Source: DAOVGU01 sp030637775 [NCBI: bacterium]
Lineage (GTDB): Bacteria; Ratteibacteria; UBA8468
Direction of reading: 5' to 3'
Assembly: GCA_030637775.1 (NCBI GenBank)
Contig: DAOWFY010000079.1
Span: 1 to 12,048 of the forward strand
DNA length: 12,048 nucleotides
This document shows, one piece after another, positions 1 to 6,593 of this stretch (the first letter of the stretch is position 1; every line of letters starts with the position of its first letter). Under the pieces are notes generated by a model, which ran no database searches, had not been told where the DNA came from, and worked only from the letters and a program-made list of their open reading frames with translations. The position numbers were made by a program, and so were the translations under genes.

Positions 1-632
1 ATCACTAAAGGCGTCTTTATCCTTTCGGCAATCTGCTTAACTCGGTCATGACGAATTACAGGCTTCCCTTTAAAAAGACCATGGTGGGTGCCGATACCAA
101 CGGCCAGAAGGTCAACCCCCGTATCCTTAACAAATTTCTCGGCCTCCTCCGGGAGGGTGAGGGCAGAATCCTCAGCCGTAATCTCCACGCCAATCTGCCC
201 CAGCCGACCAATCTCTCCCTCCACGCTGACACCTAAATGATGGGCCGCTTCCACCACCTTTTTTGTGACTTCAATATTTTCCTCATAGGTCCGAGGGGTT
301 TTGCCATCGGTCTGCAGAGAACCATCGATCATTACCGAACTGAAACCAAAGCGAATAAATCTAAGCACCGTCTGATAGTCCCGACCATGGTCAAGATGAA
401 GTGCCACCGGGACACTCGCGCGCTCAATCAGCGCCTTAACCAGGGCAATGAGTTCCTCGGGGTTGGTATACTTTAAGGTGGTGCCCGTTATCTGAAGGAT
501 AAAAGGGGCTTTCTCTTCTTCGGCGGCAGCAAATATCGCCTGTGCGCTCTCCATATTAATTGCATTAAATGCCCCTACGGCATAATTGCCAGCTACTGCT
601 TTTTCCATCAAATCTTTACTTGTCACTAACAT
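1..632 (-). CDS. fba: Class II fructose-bisphosphate aldolase, 3' end cut by window edge
   Basis: Class II aldolases use a zinc ion to cleave fructose-1,6-bisphosphate into dihydroxyacetone phosphate and glyceraldehyde-3-phosphate in glycolysis and gluconeogenesis. Reading in from 632 gives MLVTSKDLMEKAVAG followed by about 210 codons. The visible motifs are the family's: PVALHLDHG with the catalytic Asp and a zinc-ligand His, SVMIDGS, VEGEIGRLG, and VDLLAVGIGTHHG with a second zinc-ligand His. The ATG at 632 was chosen because a strong AGGAGGAG ribosome site lies just upstream. The C-terminal third lies outside the window. A near-consensus promoter precedes it, so it probably starts its own transcript. 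Related tagatose-bisphosphate aldolases share all these motifs, so the exact sugar substrate is inferred. Confidence 0.93.
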   Translation of the reverse strand, partial: MLVTSKDLMEKAVAGNYAVGAFNAINMESAQAIFAAAEEEKAPFILQITGTTLKYTNPEELIALVKALIERASVPVALHLDHGRDYQTVLRFIRFGFSSVMIDGSLQTDGKTPRTYEENIEVTKKVVEAAHHLGVSVEGEIGRLGQIGVEITAEDSALTLPEEAEKFVKDTGVDLLAVGIGTHHGLFKGKPVIRHDRVKQIAERIKTPLV

Positions 633-660
633 TTCTCCTCCTTTTTTTCAACCACAAGAT

Positions 661-729
661 GTCATTCTGAGGCATTAGCCGAAGAATCTCATTCTCAACA
701 ACGAGATGCTTCATTGCATTCAGCATGAC
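661..729. repeat. Imperfect palindromic intergenic repeat
   Basis: Outer arms GTCATTCTGA and its near complement TTCAGCATGAC, plus inner arms GAAGAATCTC (681-690) and GAGATGCTTC (703-712; 9 of 10 complementary), fold into one long hairpin. A smaller perfect hairpin, AATGACA/TGTCATT, lies at 730-749. I recall closely similar sequences (GTCATTCTGAG...GAAGAATCTC) as dispersed repeats in many environmental genomes. Here it would be transcribed in the aldolase leader. Confidence 0.7.
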
Positions 730-781
730 AATGACAATTATGTGTCATTCTGTGGTTTCAGTGGTTTTATTTGTTTCAGTC

Positions 782-811
782 AGTATAGAATATTTCCCTT
801 AATATTGTCAA
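782..811 (-). promoter_or_regulatory. Sigma70-type promoter for the aldolase gene
   Basis: On the minus strand the -35 box TTGACA (806-811) is a perfect match. An 18-base spacer follows, then the -10 box TATACT (782-787), five of six to consensus. Transcription would start near 775, giving a leader of about 143 bases that contains the palindrome at 661-729. Confidence 0.7.
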
Positions 812-964
812 ATTTCGCCACTTACTAATCAGGCTATCTTTAGTAGAAATATGCGGATAGATTAACTTCCAGACAATTCTCACAGCAACTATTGAATTGA
901 TGTGATAGAATAAACGGGGAGGTGAGAAAGGATGAAATGTGGGTTTCCTGCCTGCTTCAAATTG

Positions 965-1822
965 CTATTTCGCTGAAGAACTAAGGAAAGCCTCTGGTAA
1001 TTTCCTCAGGATGTCGGTGGCGATGAGAGAGGCTTCGCCTTTCTCCTTGGCAGCAAGATCTCCGGCTAAACCGTGCAGATAAACGCCAAATTTTGCTGCG
1101 GGGAAACTTTCCAAGCCCTGAGCGAGAAAAGCGCCGATAATACCGGTAAGCACATCCCCACTACCGGCAGTTGCCATTCCCGGATTACCGGTTTTATTGA
1201 TATAAACATCCCCTTTTTGATCGGCGACAACCGTTTTATATCCCTTCAAAACAAGCGTAACACGATATTCGGCAGCAAAATCTCTGGCAATTTTCTCTCG
1301 ATTCTTTTGAATCTCTGAGATATCCCTTTTAAGAAGCCTGGCCATCTCTCCAGGATGAGGAGAGAGAACAAGAGCGCTCTTCGTCCTTTTTAAAACGGTA
1401 ATCTCCCTGGCTAAGATATTAATCCCGTCGGCATCTAAGATGGCTGGTTTATCGATCCGGGGGAGAAGATTGAGGAGAAGAGTTGTGGTCTCCTCGGCAG
1501 TAGAAAGGCCAGGACCGATGGCAAAAGCATCTATCTTTTTAGAAAATTCCAAAATCTGGGGCAATGCTTCTGTCGAGAGGGTTTTTTCTTTGGTTTCCAA
1601 AAGAGGCTTGGTCATTACCTCGGTTAATTTTACCTCAAGAATGGTATTGAGACTTTCCGGAATTCCTAAGGTTACCAACCCCGCGCCGGCCCGTAAAGCG
1701 GATAAACTACAAAGGGCAGCCGCTCCCGTAAGCCCGGGGGAGCCGCCAATCACCAGGAGGTGACCGTAATCCCCTTTATGAGTCTCGGCTTTCCTCTTTA
1801 TCAAAAGGGAAGGAAATTTCAT
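965..1822 (-). CDS. nnrD: ADP-dependent NAD(P)H-hydrate dehydratase
   Basis: NnrD removes water from the damaged S-hydrates of NADH and NADPH at the expense of ADP, restoring usable cofactor. The 285-residue frame carries the ribokinase-like signatures of the family: KGDYGHLLVIGGS near residues 16-28, LDADGIN near 130, SPHPGEM near 155, and GNPGMATAGSGDVLTG near 212-227 with the nucleotide-binding GSGD. In many bacteria this domain is fused behind the NnrE epimerase; here it stands alone and no epimerase is in the window. I chose the ATG at 1822 because it forms an ATGA overlap with the stop of acpS. An in-frame TTG at 1837 would add five residues. It is probably cotranscribed with acpS and rpmA. 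Confidence 0.92.
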   Translation of the reverse strand: MKFPSLLIKRKAETHKGDYGHLLVIGGSPGLTGAAALCSLSALRAGAGLVTLGIPESLNTILEVKLTEVMTKPLLETKEKTLSTEALPQILEFSKKIDAFAIGPGLSTAEETTTLLLNLLPRIDKPAILDADGINILAREITVLKRTKSALVLSPHPGEMARLLKRDISEIQKNREKIARDFAAEYRVTLVLKGYKTVVADQKGDVYINKTGNPGMATAGSGDVLTGIIGAFLAQGLESFPAAKFGVYLHGLAGDLAAKEKGEASLIATDILRKLPEAFLSSSAK

Positions 1823-2193
1823 TTCTCCAAGAGACAATGGGCAATGGCGTAATCTCCAGTGTGGGAGATGGTCAAAAATGGCCTTATTTTCTCTCTATTT
1901 ACTAAGGACTTGGCAGAACCTTCCAGGCAATAGAAGGGCTGACCACCTTCTTTATTATTAATCTGGATCTCTTTCCATCTGATCCCCGACCTCTCAGCCC
2001 TTCCCAGAGCCTTGAGGAATGCTTCCTTGGCCGCAAATCTTGCGGCAAGGTGTTGAAAAGGAGGTTTCTTCTTCTGGCAGTAGATGAGTTCTTCGGAAGT
2101 AAAGATCCTCTCACTAAAATGCTTCCCCCATCTTTCAATTGCCCTCTTTATCTTTTTGATCTTAACAATATCAATGCCTGTACCGAATATCAT
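1819..2193 (-). CDS. acpS: Holo-[acyl-carrier-protein] synthase
   Basis: AcpS transfers the 4'-phosphopantetheine arm from coenzyme A to a serine of acyl carrier protein, activating fatty acid synthesis. The 124-residue length is normal for the family. The magnesium-binding Asp lies in GTGIDIV (D8) and the catalytic Glu in ARFAAKEAFLKALG (E57); the C-terminal ISHTGDYAIA block is also typical. The gene lies 20 bases after rpmA and overlaps nnrD by four bases. No clear ribosome site precedes the ATG at 2193, so it probably depends on translation from rpmA. Fatty-acid context elsewhere in the window comes from accD. Confidence 0.95.
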   Translation of the reverse strand: MIFGTGIDIVKIKKIKRAIERWGKHFSERIFTSEELIYCQKKKPPFQHLAARFAAKEAFLKALGRAERSGIRWKEIQINNKEGGQPFYCLEGSAKSLVNREKIRPFLTISHTGDYAIAHCLLEK

Positions 2194-2213
2194 TTTGAAA
2201 GGGGAAGTAGTTT

Positions 2214-2450
2214 TTAAGGTCTTACGCTTATCCTTCTTCCCTCGAATAAAACCGTACCGTCGATCAGGGAAAAGAGGGTATCGTCCCGGCCAAGGCCGAC
2301 ATTGCGACCCGGAAAAAATTTTGTTCCTCGCTGGCGCACCAGGATGCTTCCGGCGGTAACTACCTGACCGCCAAATCGCTTCACCCCTAACCTCTGGCCC
2401 GCGCTATCCCGGCCATTACGACTTGCTCCCAGTCCTTTCTTATGTGCCAT
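2214..2450 (-). CDS. rpmA: 50S ribosomal protein L27
   Basis: L27 is a protein of the large ribosomal subunit whose N-terminus reaches the peptidyl transferase centre. The sequence begins [16 protein letters not shown] and continues with [35 protein letters not shown] and LIDGTVLFE, all diagnostic. There is no N-terminal extension of the kind cleaved by Prp protease in Firmicutes. At 78 residues it is a little short, with an abbreviated C-terminus. An AAGGAG site lies about eight bases before the ATG. The usual upstream partner rplU (L21) is absent; a tRNA-Glu gene takes its place and probably shares the promoter near 2564. Confidence 0.97.
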   Translation of the reverse strand: MAHKKGLGASRNGRDSAGQRLGVKRFGGQVVTAGSILVRQRGTKFFPGRNVGLGRDDTLFSLIDGTVLFEGRRISVRP

Positions 2451-2481
2451 AGTTATTTCTCCTTTTCTATCCTTTTCACAG

Positions 2482-2554
2482 TAGCCCCAAGGGGATTCGA
2501 ACCCCTGCCTGATGGCTGAGAACCACCTGTCCTAAACCCCTAGACGATAGGGCC
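2482..2554 (-). tRNA. tRNA-Glu (anticodon CTC)
   Basis: The minus strand folds as a 73-base cloverleaf: acceptor GGCCCTA against TGGGGCT, D-stem GTCT/GGAC, anticodon stem GGTGG/CCATC with loop TTCTCAG (anticodon CTC), and T-arm AGGGG-TTCGAAT-CCCCT. The 3' CCA is not encoded. The terminal pair is a G1-U72 wobble and the variable loop has four bases. It lies just upstream of rpmA in the same direction. Confidence 0.93.
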
Positions 2555-2559
2555 AATGT

Positions 2560-2592
2560 TTTTATTATAGCACAAAATGTAGTATAATAAAA
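2560..2592. promoter_or_regulatory. Overlapping divergent promoters of the tRNA genes
   Basis: Two perfect TATAAT boxes face outward: 2583-2588 on the plus strand for tRNA-Val/tRNA-Asp, and 2564-2569 (minus) for tRNA-Glu/rpmA. Each has a TTTTAT element 17 bases upstream, which overlaps the other's -10 box. The minus box is preceded by TGC, an extended -10. Each start site would lie a few bases before its tRNA. Confidence 0.7.
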
Positions 2593-2596
2593 TTAA

Positions 2597-2669
2597 GGGC
2601 GAGTGGCTCAGCTGGGAGAGCGTCTGCCTTACACGCAGAAGGTCAGAGGTTCGAACCCTCTCTCGCCCA
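2597..2669 (+). tRNA. tRNA-Val (anticodon TAC)
   Basis: The acceptor GGGCGAG pairs with CTCGCCC. The anticodon stem TCTGC/GCAGA holds loop CTTACAC with anticodon TAC, and the T-arm is AGAGG-TTCGAAC-CCTCT. CCA is not encoded. It begins nine bases after a perfect TATAAT box. Confidence 0.97.
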
Positions 2670-2673
2670 CATC

Positions 2674-2747
2674 GGGGACGTCGCCTAGTGGATTAAGGCC
2701 CCGGACTGTCGATCCGGTGATCGTGGGTTCGAGTCCCATCGTCCCCG
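2674..2747 (+). tRNA. tRNA-Asp (anticodon GTC)
   Basis: The acceptor GGGGACG pairs with CGTCCCC. The anticodon stem CCGGA/TCCGG holds loop CTGTCGA with anticodon GTC, and the T-loop is TTCGAGT. It lies four bases after tRNA-Val and is probably on the same transcript. CCA is not encoded. Its 3' end is repeated at 2876-2894. Confidence 0.97.
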
Positions 2748-2894
2748 CTACATTGATTACGCTTAGGGCAACAAGACTGACCTGAGCGCGTGCTGTGCAC
2801 GAAAAGCCGATGGTAAGGAGGCGACAGCGAAGGCAGCCGGCTTCGGAGGAGGAGCGAGTGGCGACGGGTGAGAAGGAGTCCCATCGTCCCCGCT
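2731..2894. repeat. Duplication of the tRNA-Asp 3' end around a 126-base insert
   Basis: The 19 bases at 2731-2749 (GAGTCCCATCGTCCCCGCT), covering the tRNA-Asp 3' end plus two bases, recur exactly at 2876-2894. Between the copies lie 126 bases with no gene. They contain a perfect CGTGC-TGT-GCACG hairpin at 2789-2801 and a GC-rich purine-heavy tract. The arrangement matches what site-specific integration into a tRNA 3' end leaves behind (paired att-like repeats), but no integrase is present. A template-slip duplication is possible. Confidence 0.75.
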
Positions 2895-2901
2895 TAGCAA
2901 A

Positions 2902-3315
2902 ATGGAAAAGAGAGGATATGCCGGGAGAGAAAGGAGGAGGTTTGTTCGGGTAAGCCTTCCCCTTTTCGTCCGTTATCAAAAGAGGGATAAGATCGCTGGT
3001 AAAAATGAGCCTCTCGCTGGTCTGGTTGAGGACATTATAAGTTTGTCCCTTACCAAGAATATCAGTGAAGGCGGTATCAGGATTGTAACCAGGGAAAGAT
3101 TTGAGCCGGGAACCTATCTAACAGTTGACATCCATGTCCCTGATCGCAAAACCCCCATCCGCACCTTGACCAAGGTCGTCTGGACGAAGAAAAGGCCACT
3201 TCGCTCTGGCTACGATACAGGAGTTCGCTTCATTAGGGTAGAGAAGGGAGGTAGAAAAGACCTTTCCTTCTATCTTTCCACTTTTCAAAAGGTGGAGGAG
3301 TTAACTGCAGAGTAG
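2902..3315 (+). CDS. PilZ-domain protein, probable cyclic-di-GMP receptor
   Basis: PilZ domains bind cyclic di-GMP and relay its level to motility, polysaccharide or adhesion machinery. The 137-residue protein has both binding signatures: RRFVR (RxxxR, residues 12-16), and NISEGG (residues 53-58), fitting the D/NxSxxG motif. A beta-rich stretch and a final TGVRFI strand complete the fold. No other domain, signal peptide or membrane segment is visible, so its partner is unknown. The ATG at 2902 is the only start after an in-frame stop at 2869, yet no ribosome site precedes it at a useful distance. The tRNA-end repeat finishes only seven bases upstream. Its 3' end overlaps convergent folC by 15 bases. 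Confidence 0.85.
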   Translation: MEKRGYAGRERRRFVRVSLPLFVRYQKRDKIAGKNEPLAGLVEDIISLSLTKNISEGGIRIVTRERFEPGTYLTVDIHVPDRKTPIRTLTKVVWTKKRPLRSGYDTGVRFIRVEKGGRKDLSFYLSTFQKVEELTAE

Positions 3316-4581
3316 ATTTTCGAGGGAGCCGGCAAGGTAGAAGGAACCAAAGATACAGATGGGCTCCTTTTTTCGATGCTCAAGAGCAAATCTGAGGGCT
3401 GCTTTTGGGTTAGCGATCATCTTAATTTTCTCCTTCTTTAAATATTCTTTAGCAATTCGAAACAGATCTTTCACCTCCTTTGCCCGTTTGCTTTTAGGCT
3501 TGGTCAAGATAACAAGTTTGGCAATTGGGGCAATAATCTTAAGGATGCTTTCACTGTCCTTGCCTTCCAGACAGCCGTAGATAAAGATATATTTTCTATG
3601 AGAAAAGAGATTTATCAAGGATTTACAGAGAGCTTTGACGGCTGCCGGGTTGTGTCCCACATCATAGATAATTAAGGGTTTTTTAGAAAGGACCTGGAGT
3701 CGGCCAAAAATTTTGGTTTTAAGAAGTCCCCGTCTGATGTCTTGATTTTTTATCCGAAAACTAAAGGAGGAAAGCGCCTTAATTGCTTTTGCCGCAACAG
3801 CAGCATTTTCTATCTGGAATTCTCCCAAAGCAGGGAGTTTAAGTTCATTGTATAGGAATTTCCTCATGTAGGGGCTTGATTCATCAAGCCCGCGGGTCGG
3901 ATGAATCCGGCCCCTACTTGCCCAATACAAGGCAACATCTTTCTTTTTGCACTCTTCCCTGATTACCTGCGCAACTTCCCTTCTTTGAGGGGAAGATACC
4001 ACAATAGAGCCTTTTTTAATAATTCCGCATTTCTCCCAAGCGATTGCCGCAAGGGTTCCACCCAGATATTCTGTATGCTCTAAGGATATGGGAGTGATCA
4101 CGCAGACCAAGGGCTGTAAAATATTAGTAGCATCAAGCCTTCCCCCCATTCCCACTTCCGCCACCAGGAGATCAATCTTCTCTGCGGCAAAATACTGGAA
4201 AGCGGCCGCAGTCACCACTTCAAAATAGGTAAGAGGGATGCCGGAGGCTTCTACTCTCTTTTCAATCTTGGGGAGAAGTTCGGTCATCAGGTCGGCAAAC
4301 CTCCTTTTAGAAATTGGTTTCCCGGGAAGAGCAATCCTTTCGGTCACTTCGAGAAGATGGGGGGAGGTATATAGCCCTACCTTATAGCCGGCTTCAGAAA
4401 GAATGTTTGCAATGAAATTGGCCACCGAACCCTTGCCATTGGTGCCGGTGATATGAATGCTTTTGTATCCCTCCTGCGGATTACCCAATTCAGAAAGCAA
4501 ACCCCTGATTGGTTCTAATCCCAACTTAATGCCAAATCGGGTAAGGTTATCAAGAAAATGAACTGCCTCGGTATATTTCAC
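3301..4581 (-). CDS. folC: Bifunctional folylpolyglutamate synthase / dihydrofolate synthase
   Basis: FolC is an ATP-dependent Mur-ligase-type enzyme that adds glutamate to dihydropteroate or to folates, making and retaining the one-carbon cofactor. At 426 residues it has a normal length. The P-loop HITGTNGKGS (43-52), YTSPHL (71-76), AEVGMGGRLDATN (141-153), SLEHTEYLG (166-174), LGEFQIENA (252-260) and YDVGHNPAA (306-314) are clear. The start is a GTG sharing a GTGA overlap with the accD stop, so the two are translationally coupled. Residues 222-238 are encoded by a palindromic repeat in the variable loop before the LGEFQIENA motif. The 3' end overlaps the convergent PilZ gene. Confidence 0.95.
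   Translation of the reverse strand: MKYTEAVHFLDNLTRFGIKLGLEPIRGLLSELGNPQEGYKSIHITGTNGKGSVANFIANILSEAGYKVGLYTSPHLLEVTERIALPGKPISKRRFADLMTELLPKIEKRVEASGIPLTYFEVVTAAAFQYFAAEKIDLLVAEVGMGGRLDATNILQPLVCVITPISLEHTEYLGGTLAAIAWEKCGIIKKGSIVVSSPQRREVAQVIREECKKKDVALYWASRGRIHPTRGLDESSPYMRKFLYNELKLPALGEFQIENAAVAAKAIKALSSFSFRIKNQDIRRGLLKTKIFGRLQVLSKKPLIIYDVGHNPAAVKALCKSLINLFSHRKYIFIYGCLEGKDSESILKIIAPIAKLVILTKPKSKRAKEVKDLFRIAKEYLKKEKIKMIANPKAALRFALEHRKKEPICIFGSFYLAGSLENLLCS
3868..3917. repeat. 50-base palindromic element inside folC
   Basis: The ends are GTAGGGGC and GCCCCTAC; the 18-base arms differ at two positions. Two inner hairpins are also present: GGGCTTGAT/ATCAAGCCC (3872-3891) and CGGAT/ATCCG (3898-3909), giving a cloverleaf-like fold. 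It is read in frame on the minus strand as residues 222-238 of FolC. Rickettsia palindromic elements are the known precedent for in-frame repeats of this type; I infer only analogy, not relationship. Confidence 0.8.
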
Positions 4582-5423
4582 TTAGAAAAGATGGAGAGAA
4601 TTTTGGCAAGAGTAGGTTTGATCTCTTTGCGGGGAAGCACTAAATCAATCATCCCATGCTTAAAGAGGAATTCGCTTCTCTGGAAGCCTTTGGGCAATTT
4701 CTGCCGGATGGTCTGCTCAATCACCCGGGGTCCGGTAAAGCCAATTAAAGCCTTGGGCTCAGCTAAGATGATATCTCCCAAGAGGGCATAACTGGCCGCT
4801 ACCCCGGCCATGGTGGGGTCGGTAAGCAGGGAGATATAAAGCACACCTGCCCTTTTTAATTTTCCGATGGCCGAGGCGGTCTTGGCCATCTGCATTAAGG
4901 AGAGCATCCCTTCATGCATTCTTGCTCCCCCTCCACCGGCCGATACGGAAAGGAAGGGGATTTTTTTCTCTAAAGCGCTCTCGGCAGCTCGGGCAATCTT
5001 TTCTCCCACAACCGAGCCCATACTGCCCATAATGAAGTGGGAATCTGAGACGGCCAAAATTATCGGGCATCCTGAGAGTTTGCCTTCGCCGGCGATAACC
5101 GCCTCTGAAAGTCCTGTTTTCTCTCTCGCCTCCTTGAGCTTCTCCTGATAGGGCTGTTGGGACCGGAAATCAAGGGGGTCAGCCGAGGAAATCTCTTTAT
5201 CGCTCTCCTGGAAGGAATTCTCGTCCAAGATAAGATTTATCCGCTCTTCGGCGGTGAGCCTGAAATGGTGTTCGCACTTGGGGCAGACCTTGAGGTTCTC
5301 CGTTAATATTTTCTTATAGATAACCCTGCCGCAGCTATCGCACTTCTCCCAGAGATCCTTCTTGATCTCTCTTTTCTCTCTTATTGGCAGAACTGCATAC
5401 TTCCTCTTCTTAAACCAGGCCAT
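4578..5423 (-). CDS. accD: Acetyl-CoA carboxylase carboxyltransferase subunit beta
   Basis: AccD, with AccA, moves the carboxyl group from carboxybiotin to acetyl-CoA, making malonyl-CoA for fatty acid synthesis. The 281-residue protein opens with a four-cysteine zinc ribbon (C28, C31, C47, C50: CDSCGR and CPKCEH). The crotonase-like carboxyltransferase core follows, with VIAGEGKLSGCP, FIMGSMGSVVGEK, GGGGARMHEGMLSLMQMAKT (163-182), TDPTMAGVAASYA and GFTGPRVIEQTI. It overlaps dapA by 14 bases and folC by four. The accD-folC pairing is also found in E. coli. No accA or biotin carboxylase gene is in the window. Confidence 0.96.
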   Translation of the reverse strand: MAWFKKRKYAVLPIREKREIKKDLWEKCDSCGRVIYKKILTENLKVCPKCEHHFRLTAEERINLILDENSFQESDKEISSADPLDFRSQQPYQEKLKEAREKTGLSEAVIAGEGKLSGCPIILAVSDSHFIMGSMGSVVGEKIARAAESALEKKIPFLSVSAGGGGARMHEGMLSLMQMAKTASAIGKLKRAGVLYISLLTDPTMAGVAASYALLGDIILAEPKALIGFTGPRVIEQTIRQKLPKGFQRSEFLFKHGMIDLVLPRKEIKPTLAKILSIFSK

Positions 5424-6276
5424 AATTCTCCAATATCTTCTTTAGTTTTCCCTCTTTCTCCTCGCTCATCTTGGCTAAGGGTAGCCGCAACTCTGGCTCA
5501 ATTAGCTTCATTAAACCAAGAGCCGTTTTCACCGGGATAGGATTGGTTTCCAAAAACATTGCCCGGCAAAGCGGGAAAAGTTTTAGGTGCAATTTCCTTG
5601 CCTCCTCGATTTTTCCATCCCGGTAACTATGGACCAAATTTGCCACTCTTTTTGGGGCGATGTTGGCCACCACCGAGACAACCCCGGTCCCGCCAACCGA
5701 AAGAATGGGTAGGGTCAGAGAATCATCCCCGGAAAGAACCGTAATATCACAGAGGGAAAGAATCTCGCTTACCTGATTAAGGCTGCCAGAAGCCTCCTTG
5801 ATACCAATAATATTTTTTATTTTGGAAAGTTCGGCTACGGTCTCGGGAAGGATGGAAATACCGGTCCGGGAGGGGACATTATAAAGGATAATGGGAATAT
5901 CAACCGCACCTGCCACTTTTTCATAATGAAGAAAAAGTCCTTTGGGAGTGGGCTTATTGTAGTAAGGGGTAATGAGAAGAGCGGCGTCGGCTCCTATTTC
6001 TTTAGCATGTTTTGTTAACTCTATTGCCTCGGCTGTTGAGTTGGAGCCGGTTCCCGCAATAACCGGGATCCTTTTCTTTACCAAATCCACGGTAAGAGAA
6101 ATCATTCTCTTTTGTTCTTCCATGGAAAGGGTTGCTGCTTCTCCTGTACAGCCGCAGGGAAGAATACCGTCTGTCCCATTTTTAATCTGAAATTCAATTA
6201 ACCTCCCTAAAGCCTCCTCGTCAATTTTGCCATTTTTAAACGGCGTTACTAAAGCGACAATTGAACCCTCAAACAT
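5410..6276 (-). CDS. dapA: 4-hydroxy-tetrahydrodipicolinate synthase
   Basis: DapA condenses pyruvate with aspartate semialdehyde, the first committed step to diaminopimelate and lysine. The 288-residue TIM-barrel shows GSIVALVTPF at the start, the Schiff-base lysine in IIGIKEASG (K160), YNVPSRTG with the catalytic tyrosine (Y132), PYYNKP (Y106) and GGTGVVSVVAN. The usual GTTGE motif reads GCTGE: the threonine corresponding to E. coli T44 is a cysteine at residue 43. A strong GGAGGG site precedes the ATG, eight bases after dciA. Other pyruvate-dependent lyases share the fold, but the Tyr/Arg pattern favours DapA. Confidence 0.93.
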   Translation of the reverse strand: MFEGSIVALVTPFKNGKIDEEALGRLIEFQIKNGTDGILPCGCTGEAATLSMEEQKRMISLTVDLVKKRIPVIAGTGSNSTAEAIELTKHAKEIGADAALLITPYYNKPTPKGLFLHYEKVAGAVDIPIILYNVPSRTGISILPETVAELSKIKNIIGIKEASGSLNQVSEILSLCDITVLSGDDSLTLPILSVGGTGVVSVVANIAPKRVANLVHSYRDGKIEEARKLHLKLFPLCRAMFLETNPIPVKTALGLMKLIEPELRLPLAKMSEEKEGKLKKILENYGLV

Positions 6277-6284
6277 ACTCCCTC

Positions 6285-6593
6285 CTATTTAGCCCTAAAC
6301 TTAATCTCCCTAATCCCGGGCATAACCTCCTTTAATTTGGTCAGAATCCTTTCCTTCTCCATTAAAAGATGAGAAAGATGCGGTGAGCTATCAATCAGGA
6401 TATGCAAGGTTCCTTTTTTTAGCCCCTTAATCCTGGCATGCGCCGCTGTTTCCTCTCCAATTAGAGATTTCCAGACACCAACAATATCCTCCCGGCTCGG
6501 CGCTCCTCTTGCTCTTATCGGCTTTCCCTTCACTATTTTCTCAATTATACCCGGAATAATCTCTCCAATCCTCTGGGGGTCAGGTCTCCACAT
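6285..6593 (-). CDS. dciA: DUF721 / DciA-type helicase loader
   Basis: DciA loads the replicative helicase DnaB in most bacteria that lack DnaC or DnaI; it belongs to the DUF721 family. The 102-residue product has the family pattern: an N-terminal IGEIIPGIIEKIVKG helix, VWKSLIGEETAAHARIKGLKKGTLHILIDSSPHLSHLL, and a basic C-terminus IREIKFRAK. Position near dnaN supports this. The ATG at 6593 lies inside the inverted repeat 6574-6604, so codons 1 to 6 (MWRPDP) come from that repeat. The ribosome site is poor, and a six-codon frame (ATG at 6600, ending at 6580) overlaps the start. Translation may therefore depend on upstream cassette genes. Confidence 0.8.
   Translation of the reverse strand: MWRPDPQRIGEIIPGIIEKIVKGKPIRARGAPSREDIVGVWKSLIGEETAAHARIKGLKKGTLHILIDSSPHLSHLLMEKERILTKLKEVMPGIREIKFRAK

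Larger units (their letters stand above)
633..964. other. 332-base intergenic region between fba and nnrD
   Basis: The region holds the aldolase ribosome site (about 635-645), the palindrome at 661-749 and the fba promoter at 782-811. From 812 to 964 I see nothing firm: no tRNA, no strong hairpin followed by a T-run for the nnrD transcript, and no convincing gene. A 14-codon plus-strand frame at 932-976 has a purine-rich GGGGAGGTGA upstream but is too short to call. Confidence 0.6.

Noticed and set aside
661-729. Intrinsic terminator for the nnrD or another transcript
   Set aside because: The hairpin is long and imperfect, has no following T-run, and lies within the fba leader rather than after a gene in either direction.
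932-976. Plus-strand 14-codon frame MKCGFPACFKLLFR with a purine-rich upstream site
   Set aside because: Too short, no promoter found, and it runs into the nnrD 3' end; could be chance.
2084-2359. Plus-strand open frame opposite acpS and rpmA
   Set aside because: Antisense shadow of two certain genes, with no family features or ribosome site.
2629-2979. Minus-strand 116-codon frame containing GLEPTITGSTV and ERGFEPLTFCV
   Set aside because: It is the translated complement of the tRNA-Val and tRNA-Asp genes; such tRNA-shadow proteins are common annotation artefacts.
3868-3917. CRISPR-type repeat
   Set aside because: Only one copy, no spacer array and no cas genes; a single palindromic element explains it.
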